From Pseudomonadota bacterium (GTDB lineage: Bacteria; Bdellovibrionota_C; UBA2361; OMII01): a stretch of 10,148 bases of DNA. Below the pieces are notes generated by a model that saw only the letters and a program-made list of their open reading frames with translations, had not been told where the DNA came from and ran no database searches. Positions within the stretch are counted from its first letter, which is position 1, and each line of letters starts with the position of its first letter. Shown here piece after piece: positions 5,790-10,148 of the stretch. The stretch covers positions 1-10,148 of the forward strand of contig JAIXPR010000057.1 in NCBI GenBank assembly GCA_027486155.1. The letters run 5' to 3'. The translations under genes were made by a program, and so were the position numbers.

Positions 5790-7235
5790 ATGCACTCAAT
5801 TTCACAGTCCGTAGCACATTCAGCGGGCGTTCCTCAGGGCGCTGTTATCGATCTCGTTGGGGAATTCTTTACTATTCCGCGTCCTCGGGTCGCGGGCCCC
5901 CGACCAGCGTCCCTTGCGCCTGATGGCTCTCTTACCATCGGACACTTCAAAATCCCGGCGGATAGGCTGAGTGAGCGACTCCGTGACGCGGGAAGGTTGA
6001 CCGACAGGGTCTCGCGGCTCTTCCTATCGATATCCGCGCTCGAGCGCGCGCTTCGAAACGATAGCGTTCAGGTTCCATCTGCCTCCATCGATTTTGGTGG
6101 CGCGTTCGAAACGTTCAAAAGAGCGATGGACGGTTCTCTTAGTGGATTCCACTTCATGAACATCGCACGCGCGGTTGACCGTCTCTCAGTTAAGCAGGAG
6201 ATCCCAGCTTCATTTCTAGGCGAGTTGCGAAATTCGCTGATCGAGGCCGCTCAGGTGGCAACGGTGTGCGCCGCGATTGATCAAACCTACTTTGGGACTA
6301 TGAGCCATCGCTCCCCGCTTGAGCGAGCGAAGGATTGGTTGGTTGACCGTTCTCGGAACGTCAAAATGAAAGACCCTCGCATTCGCGCTCGATTGACTCC
6401 TACCGTTTTTGAGGAGCTTTCCCCCTCTGTTTTGAGAGTCGATGCCGATCTCTGGGCTCAGCGGATCGCTTTGTCTGACGACGGTTCGCCGGAGGTTCAT
6501 CGGATATGCGCTTCCGAGCATCATGTCGCTGGCGTGCTCTCCCAAGGGGTCTTTCAGCGTTCAGTGAGCCTGATTCGTGGAGGTATGGAGGGGCAGCTGA
6601 GGGTTGGTACCGAGAGTGCGACCGAGAGCATGTTCTCCGCCGAGATCAGGATTGAGAGCGTGTTCGCGGCTTTGCAGCTCGGTCGAACCGCCTCGCGATT
6701 GTTGACGGACCTGGAGAAGCAGAAGATAGATCTTGTGCGCATGTGTCGATTTGTTGATCGCGACGCGGCTCTCGGGGTCAAAGCTAACCTTGAGCGATTG
6801 TCTCGCGAAGCGCATTCACGCCTTGATGATATCGATGACTGGGCCGCGCGCTTTGAAGCACATGAGGCGCATCCTTTATCGCGTGAAGAGCGGCATGATG
6901 TGGCGTTGCTTCTGCTTGATGCAGAGATATGTCTCTATATCGCGGGCCATGTGCAAAATGTCGTAAGCGGCTCGGATAATCGGACCTTCTGGGGAAGTTT
7001 GTGGTCGGCCTCCCTGAGTGATAGGCAGGTCCGATGCGGTATGAATCTCGCTCATAACCTCCCAGCTCTGCTCGAGAGTGATTGCCACGGAGCAGCGAAC
7101 GTTGTCACCAATGCAGCACTCCTTCTCGGCTTTTCAAATGAAGATAGGCCGCGGGATGCGGCGTGGCGAATTCCTGAAAATCCCCTAGCATCCCTCACCT
7201 GGGCGATGACTCGGGAAGGGCACCCGCTCCGTTGA
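5790..7235 (+). CDS. hypothetical protein, 481 aa, predominantly alpha-helical
   Basis: I do not recognise a family. The ATG at 5790 has GGAG three bases upstream, a short but workable spacing, and a predicted promoter ~35 bp away. The N-terminal ~55 residues have beta-like and Pro-rich character (IPRPRVAGPRPA) and no signal peptide. From ~57 onward, long amphipathic helices dominate (LSERLRDAGRLTDRVSRLFL; RLLTDLEKQKIDLVRMCRFV), with strong acidic/basic alternation and no membrane span. His and Cys are unusually frequent in the C-terminal half (ICASEHHVAG ~239-248; HEAHPLSREERHD ~358-370; DCHGAANVV ~431-439), which might reflect metal binding, though no known motif is formed. Coding character is convincing: 481 codons without a stop and a consistent GC-ending codon bias. 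It is followed by a 263-bp gap, so it is probably not in the downstream operon. Confidence 0.75.
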   Translation: MHSISQSVAHSAGVPQGAVIDLVGEFFTIPRPRVAGPRPASLAPDGSLTIGHFKIPADRLSERLRDAGRLTDRVSRLFLSISALERALRNDSVQVPSASIDFGGAFETFKRAMDGSLSGFHFMNIARAVDRLSVKQEIPASFLGELRNSLIEAAQVATVCAAIDQTYFGTMSHRSPLERAKDWLVDRSRNVKMKDPRIRARLTPTVFEELSPSVLRVDADLWAQRIALSDDGSPEVHRICASEHHVAGVLSQGVFQRSVSLIRGGMEGQLRVGTESATESMFSAEIRIESVFAALQLGRTASRLLTDLEKQKIDLVRMCRFVDRDAALGVKANLERLSREAHSRLDDIDDWAARFEAHEAHPLSREERHDVALLLLDAEICLYIAGHVQNVVSGSDNRTFWGSLWSASLSDRQVRCGMNLAHNLPALLESDCHGAANVVTNAALLLGFSNEDRPRDAAWRIPENPLASLTWAMTREGHPLR

Positions 7236-7498
7236 CGAGGCGACAGTATCTTCCGCCATCTTCCGCCTTCATGTTCGGGTGAAGTTAAGGCTCGTGATAG
7301 GCGCTATCTCGTCAGTCTTCCTGGAGATTTCTCGTTAAGCATGCGTCTTCATGATGAGGTAGGTAAGACTCCTGCTTCTTAGAATGGTGCAAGATCCGGT
7401 ATACTACAAAGACAGTGAAGGGCTCATGGGGCGAGTAGTCGGCTTCACGGTGGCCTGTAAGCCGGGGCAGAGCCTTCACGAGGTATCAAGAGGTCGGC
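7236..7498 (+). other. intergenic region upstream of the PRTase operon
   Basis: This 263-bp gap contains a tandem 10-bp repeat ATCTTCCGCC at 7248 and 7258, a GATAG/CTATC hairpin at 7296-7308, a GGCTT/AAGCC inverted repeat around 7441-7463, and a predicted promoter at 7376-7405. A 13-codon frame at 7341-7382 lacks a clear ribosome-binding site. I see no supported gene. Confidence 0.5.
7376..7405 (+). promoter_or_regulatory. predicted promoter of the PRTase-Nudix-MFS operon
   Basis: TATACT at 7400-7405 is the same -10 hexamer as in the promoter of the 481-aa gene. TTCTTA at 7376-7381 is a weak -35 with an 18-bp spacer. This gives a leader of about 85 nt. Confidence 0.35.
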
Positions 7499-7996
7499 AT
7501 GGACGAAACTACCAAGAAGATCATTGGCAAGATATCTGTTGTTTACCCGACGGCGACGCAGATTCCGACGGGGCAATCGTGCTCTGTCTTCTATGATTGC
7601 TTCCAACTCTCTCCTAGTGATCTAGCGCGCCTCGCCGCCGACGCGGTAGGGGATGTCGATCACGATACCTTTGATGTCGTGGTGGGACTTGCCTATAGCG
7701 GTATTCTGTACGCGGCCGCTGTCGCCGGCGGAAAGCGGGTGGTTATCTTACAGAAGGACGGACAGCTCTTTGGTCCAAGCCTTGCCGGATTGCGCGTGAT
7801 AGTTGCTGACGATGTGCTCCACACTGGGGGGCGAATGCGCGATGCCGCTGCCAAAGTAGTTGCCGCGGGTGGAGAGGTAATCGGTTTCGCTTGTATCGTG
7901 GATCGCTCCGGCGGGACTTTCCAAGCGGGGATACCTTCAGAAAATAACACTGAATTGAAGCCGTTGTGGAGTGCGTTCCAGACGGATATGGAATAA
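7499..7996 (+). CDS. phosphoribosyltransferase, orotate-PRTase-like, short form
   Basis: The type I PRTase PRPP-binding motif is clear at residues ~99-113, RVIVADDVLHTGGRM, with the paired acidic residues D104 and D105 and the phosphate loop THR-GLY-GLY. It is preceded by a nucleotide-fold strand and turn VVVGLAYSGILYAAAVA (~60-76) and followed by GEVIGFACIVDRSGG (~125-139), the order seen in PyrE. These enzymes join a base to PRPP, giving a nucleotide and pyrophosphate. The protein has 165 aa against ~205-215 for typical OPRTases, and the Lys/His-rich catalytic loop between the second core strand and the PRPP motif is cut to VILQKDGQLFGPSLAG. It may act on another base, need a partner, or bind nucleotides in a regulatory role. 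AAGAGG lies 5 nt before the ATG. It heads an operon with a Nudix hydrolase 41 nt downstream. Confidence 0.85.
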   Translation: MDETTKKIIGKISVVYPTATQIPTGQSCSVFYDCFQLSPSDLARLAADAVGDVDHDTFDVVVGLAYSGILYAAAVAGGKRVVILQKDGQLFGPSLAGLRVIVADDVLHTGGRMRDAAAKVVAAGGEVIGFACIVDRSGGTFQAGIPSENNTELKPLWSAFQTDME

Positions 7997-8037
7997 GCTG
8001 GGGCCACCCCACACCCTATAATCTCGCTGGAGCTCCC

Positions 8038-8592
8038 ATGACCGTTAAAAATCCTTGGCAGCGCCGGGGCACTAAACTTGTCTACTCGAATCCCTGGATC
8101 ACCGTTCGTGAAGATGACGTTATTACGCCTGGTGGTAAACCAGGAATCTACGGAGTTGTGGAGACCCGAATAGCTACCGGCGTGGTGGCTCTCACAGAAA
8201 ACAACGAGATCTATCTCGTCGGTCAGTACCGGTACCCCGTCGAGGAGTATTCGTGGGAGATACCGGAGGGAGGATCCGAGATCGGTGAGGACCCGATGAA
8301 CACCGCGAAGCGTGAGCTTCGAGAGGAAACCGGTCTTGAGGCGGAGTCGTGGGAGCAACTTGGCGGAGAGATTCATCTCAGTAATTGCTTTTCATCGGAG
8401 CGAGGCTTTCTCTATGTGGCGCGTGGGTTGCGTCAGGGGACGGCTGAGCCTGACCACACCGAGGAGCTTCAGGTAAAGACGATTCCCTTCGCTGAGTGCC
8501 TCTCCATGGTAGATCGAGGGGAGATCAAAGATAGCCTCACGGTGATCGCCGTTTTGCGCATGGCTCGTATTTTGGCCACAAGGAGCGCGTGA
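8038..8592 (+). CDS. Nudix hydrolase, ADP-ribose/nucleoside-diphosphate-sugar type
   Basis: A perfect Nudix box (GX5EX7REUXEEXGU) spans residues 78-100, beginning GGSEIGED and ending REETGL, with the Mg-binding REEXEE residues R92, E93, E96 and E97 in place. The preceding strands (GVVALTENNEIYLVGQYRYP) and following segment (HLSNCFSSERGFLYVARGL, then EPDHTEELQV) fit the bacterial ADP-ribose or sugar-diphosphate hydrolase branch, which cleaves NDP-X to NMP plus X-phosphate. The Pro that marks strict ADP-ribose pyrophosphatases ~16 residues after the box is absent (SN instead), so the substrate is open. The ATG at 8038 is chosen because GGAG lies 5 nt upstream and the length, 184 aa, is normal. 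An in-frame GTG at 7966 would overlap the PRTase by 31 nt. Its stop overlaps the next gene's GTG by 4 nt, indicating translational coupling. Confidence 0.92.
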   Translation: MTVKNPWQRRGTKLVYSNPWITVREDDVITPGGKPGIYGVVETRIATGVVALTENNEIYLVGQYRYPVEEYSWEIPEGGSEIGEDPMNTAKRELREETGLEAESWEQLGGEIHLSNCFSSERGFLYVARGLRQGTAEPDHTEELQVKTIPFAECLSMVDRGEIKDSLTVIAVLRMARILATRSA

Positions 8593-9965
8593 ACTTTCTC
8601 TCCACCCGTTCATCGAAGAGTTTGGTGCGAGAGGGGCTTCTCGATGCCGCGAAGATGGGGGCTGCTGAGACCTATCTCGGCGCGTTCGGTGTCTTTCTTG
8701 GGGGTGCGCCGCTGCAGATCGGCGCGCTCGCGACGTTACCGCCACTCGTCGGTGCCATCGTGCAGGCGATCGGCATGCGTCTCAGCGAGCACTCGAGGAG
8801 TCGACGCAGTATCGTTTCTGGCCTGATCCGCCTCCAGGCGCTCTTATTGCTACCGATAGCCTCCATCCCGTTTTTGTTCGAGTCCGGGTCTAAAGCCGTG
8901 ACCGCGTTGATTGGGGTAGTGGTCCTTTATCATGTAACGATTGGACTCATCGCCCCCATTTGGAACAGTCTTGTCGGAGACCTTCTACCCCCACTTTCTC
9001 GGGGCGAGTTCTTCGGATTCCGCAATAAGTGGATGGCGATCGTAACTTTTAGCGCGCTTATCTTCGCCGGGCAGACCATTCATGGATTCAACTCGTTTGG
9101 GTTTGAGGCGTGGGGATTCGCGCTCGTGTTCGTGCTCGCTGCGGTCGCGCGGTGGAGTTCGGCCTCGGTATTCAGAGGGGTGGACGATGTTTCGCTCCAC
9201 GTGCCGGACGAATCGAAGTTTACCTTCTGGCAGTTCATCGCGCGCGCTCGATACTCGAACTTCGTCAAGTTCGTCTTCTTCGTCTCGTGCATGAACTTCT
9301 CGGCGTCTATCTCTGGCCCGTACTTCGCGATGTACATGCTCAAAGACCTCGCGCTCTCGTACGCCGACTACACGATAGTGGTTGCCGCCGCGGTGCTCGC
9401 CCAGTTCGTGGTGATGCGGTCATGGGGAGCGATGAGCGACCAGTTCGGCAATCGCACGATTTTAAAGGTGTGCGGAACATTAGTGGCCTTCAATCCAGTG
9501 CTTTGGTTGATCTCGTCGAATTTTTGGTACGTCATCTTCATTCAGTTCTATAGTGGTATCTTTTGGGCGGGTTTTACCCTCGCCGCGGCTAACTTTGTCT
9601 TTGACGCCGTTACTCCCCCCAAGCGAGCTCGATGTGTCGCCTACCAGGCGATTATCAACGGATTCCTGGTTTTTGGCGGTTCGTTCGTTGGCGGATGGGT
9701 GGTGCATTTGGTTCCTCAAGGGTGGGTAGACCACCTCGGATTATGGGTGCCTAACTCGAAGTTCCTTGCGCTCTTTGTGCTCTCGGGCATCCTCCGAATT
9801 GGCGTGATGCTCTTCCTCTTCCCGGCCTTTAAAGAGGTCAGGCAGGTTGAGAGCATCCGAAGTCACCAGGTCCTCATTCGGGTGACCTCTCTGAGGCCAT
9901 TGTGGGGTGGAACGTTCTCGTTCATCTCGCAGCGGTATCAGGAGAGGAGAGGGAGGAAGGAGTAG
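8589..9965 (+). CDS. major facilitator superfamily (MFS) transporter
   Basis: An inner-membrane protein of 458 aa with about 12 hydrophobic segments: roughly six up to residue ~190, a polar loop at ~192-222, and six more to ~412. The motif between segments 8 and 9, WGAMSDQFGNR (279-289), matches the MFS G-x-x-x-D-x-x-G-x-R loop, with a degenerate counterpart at 62-73. GDLLPPLSRGEFFGFRN (130-146) matches the conserved loop of bacterial uncharacterised MFS carriers. Transport direction and substrate cannot be read. The operon with a PRTase and a Nudix hydrolase suggests a nucleobase, nucleoside or related compound. It starts with GTG inside the Nudix stop (GTGA overlap), with AAGGAG 3 nt before. 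The C-terminal ~45 residues are basic and cytoplasmic (QERRGRKE end). Confidence 0.9.
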   Translation: MNFLSTRSSKSLVREGLLDAAKMGAAETYLGAFGVFLGGAPLQIGALATLPPLVGAIVQAIGMRLSEHSRSRRSIVSGLIRLQALLLLPIASIPFLFESGSKAVTALIGVVVLYHVTIGLIAPIWNSLVGDLLPPLSRGEFFGFRNKWMAIVTFSALIFAGQTIHGFNSFGFEAWGFALVFVLAAVARWSSASVFRGVDDVSLHVPDESKFTFWQFIARARYSNFVKFVFFVSCMNFSASISGPYFAMYMLKDLALSYADYTIVVAAAVLAQFVVMRSWGAMSDQFGNRTILKVCGTLVAFNPVLWLISSNFWYVIFIQFYSGIFWAGFTLAAANFVFDAVTPPKRARCVAYQAIINGFLVFGGSFVGGWVVHLVPQGWVDHLGLWVPNSKFLALFVLSGILRIGVMLFLFPAFKEVRQVESIRSHQVLIRVTSLRPLWGGTFSFISQRYQERRGRKE

Positions 9966-9968
9966 GGC

Positions 9969-9984
9969 GGGATGTTTTCATCCC
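9969..9984 (+). terminator. hairpin just after the MFS gene
   Basis: GGGATG (9969-9974) and CATCCC (9979-9984) form a perfect 6-bp stem with a TTTT loop, 4 nt after the stop codon. GGGCGG at 9965-9970 can alternatively pair with CCGCCC at 9999-10004. No T tract follows, so this may be an mRNA 3'-end stabilising hairpin or a weak terminator. Confidence 0.4.
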
Positions 9985-10011
9985 TATATCCACACATTCC
10001 GCCCCTGTTAT

Positions 10012-10039
10012 TGGGAGGGCGGTCGTCCTCGACCGCCGA
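10012..10039 (+). repeat. REP-like palindromic repeat, copy 1
   Basis: A 28-bp element: TGGGAGGG leader, then an 8-bp perfect palindrome GGCGGTCG/CGACCGCC around a 4-nt loop TCCT, then GA. It differs from the copy at 10121 at one base, in the loop. It lies 47 bp after the MFS stop, the usual intergenic setting of REP elements. Confidence 0.75.
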
Positions 10040-10080
10040 GTGGTTGCATGAGGCGAAGGTCATCAGCGATACGCGATATC

Positions 10081-10108
10081 CCGGCGACCGAGGACGGTCT
10101 CCCTCCCG
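10081..10108 (-). repeat. REP-like palindromic repeat, diverged inverted copy
   Basis: In reverse orientation this matches the flanking copies at 21 of 28 positions, with GGGAGGG and the loop core conserved. Its stem, GGCGACCG/CGGTCTCC, keeps 7 of 8 pairs, although two stem positions have changed on both sides together. Confidence 0.6.
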
Positions 10109-10120
10109 TGTGGCGATGAA

Positions 10121-10148
10121 TGGGAGGGCGGTCGTCCCCGACCGCCGA
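10121..10148 (+). repeat. REP-like palindromic repeat, copy 2 (at window end)
   Basis: Same orientation as the copy at 10012 and identical except for one loop base (TCCC instead of TCCT). The element reaches the last base of the window, so the cluster may continue beyond it. Confidence 0.75.

Noticed and set aside
5521..5817. 98-codon minus-strand frame in the large non-coding region
   Set aside because: Low-complexity Pro/Ser composition, overlaps the terminator, a promoter and the start of the 481-aa gene, and has no supported start.
7341..7382. 13-codon leader-peptide-like frame upstream of the PRTase gene
   Set aside because: No clear ribosome-binding site, no run of regulatory codons, and it lies upstream of the predicted transcription start.
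7384..7596. 70-codon frame overlapping the PRTase start
   Set aside because: It overlaps the well-supported PRTase coding region in another frame and has no ribosome-binding site.
7999..8022. TGGGG-CCA-CCCCA hairpin and perfect TATAAT between the PRTase and Nudix genes
   Set aside because: No -35 at suitable spacing and no T tract after the hairpin; in a 41-nt intra-operon gap these are more likely chance than an internal promoter or terminator.

Overview
The window is bacterial. Its protein-coding genes are dense, several have Shine-Dalgarno sequences, one protein carries a classic Sec signal peptide, and Lrp-type, Nudix, PRTase and MFS families are present. A periplasmic-type substrate-binding protein with an SPI-like signal suggests a Gram-negative (diderm) cell. 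Base composition is moderately GC-rich by eye. I cannot place the lineage. Giant Thr-Pro repeat surface proteins and hairpin repeats like those at the right edge occur in several environmental phyla, so they do not decide it.

Layout. 1-1766 (+): 3' part of a gene for a Thr-Pro-repeat secreted protein, open at the left edge, with long internal DNA duplications. 1888-2640 (-): unrecognised 250-aa helical protein. 2641-2979: divergent regulatory region with a 22-bp near-palindrome. 2980-4089 (+): branched-chain-amino-acid-type ABC substrate-binding protein with no permease or ATPase beside it. 4248-5228 (-): Lrp/AsnC-type regulator duplicated within one chain (HTH-ligand domain twice). 5229-5789: a 561-bp non-coding region. 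It holds a phased GTTAA operator next to the regulator's predicted promoter, a candidate ~215-nt small RNA with its own promoter and strong terminator, and the promoter of the next gene. 5790-7235 (+): unrecognised 481-aa helical protein. 7499-9965 (+): compact operon of an orotate-PRTase-like protein, a Nudix hydrolase and an MFS transporter (41-nt gap, then a 4-nt overlap). 9966-10148: hairpin and a cluster of palindromic REP-like repeats running off the right edge.

How the genes may work together. The PRTase-Nudix-MFS operon reads as nucleotide or nucleobase salvage, or detoxification, with its own transporter. The PRTase has the PRPP-binding acidic motif but a much shortened catalytic loop, so its substrate is open. 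The tandem Lrp regulator is probably autorepressing and may control the adjacent binding-protein gene, although their candidate operator sequences differ. I found no mobile element, CRISPR array, tRNA, rRNA or defence-gene signature. The best candidates for something undescribed are the small-RNA locus, the REP cluster with compensatory stem changes, and the two unrecognised helical proteins.
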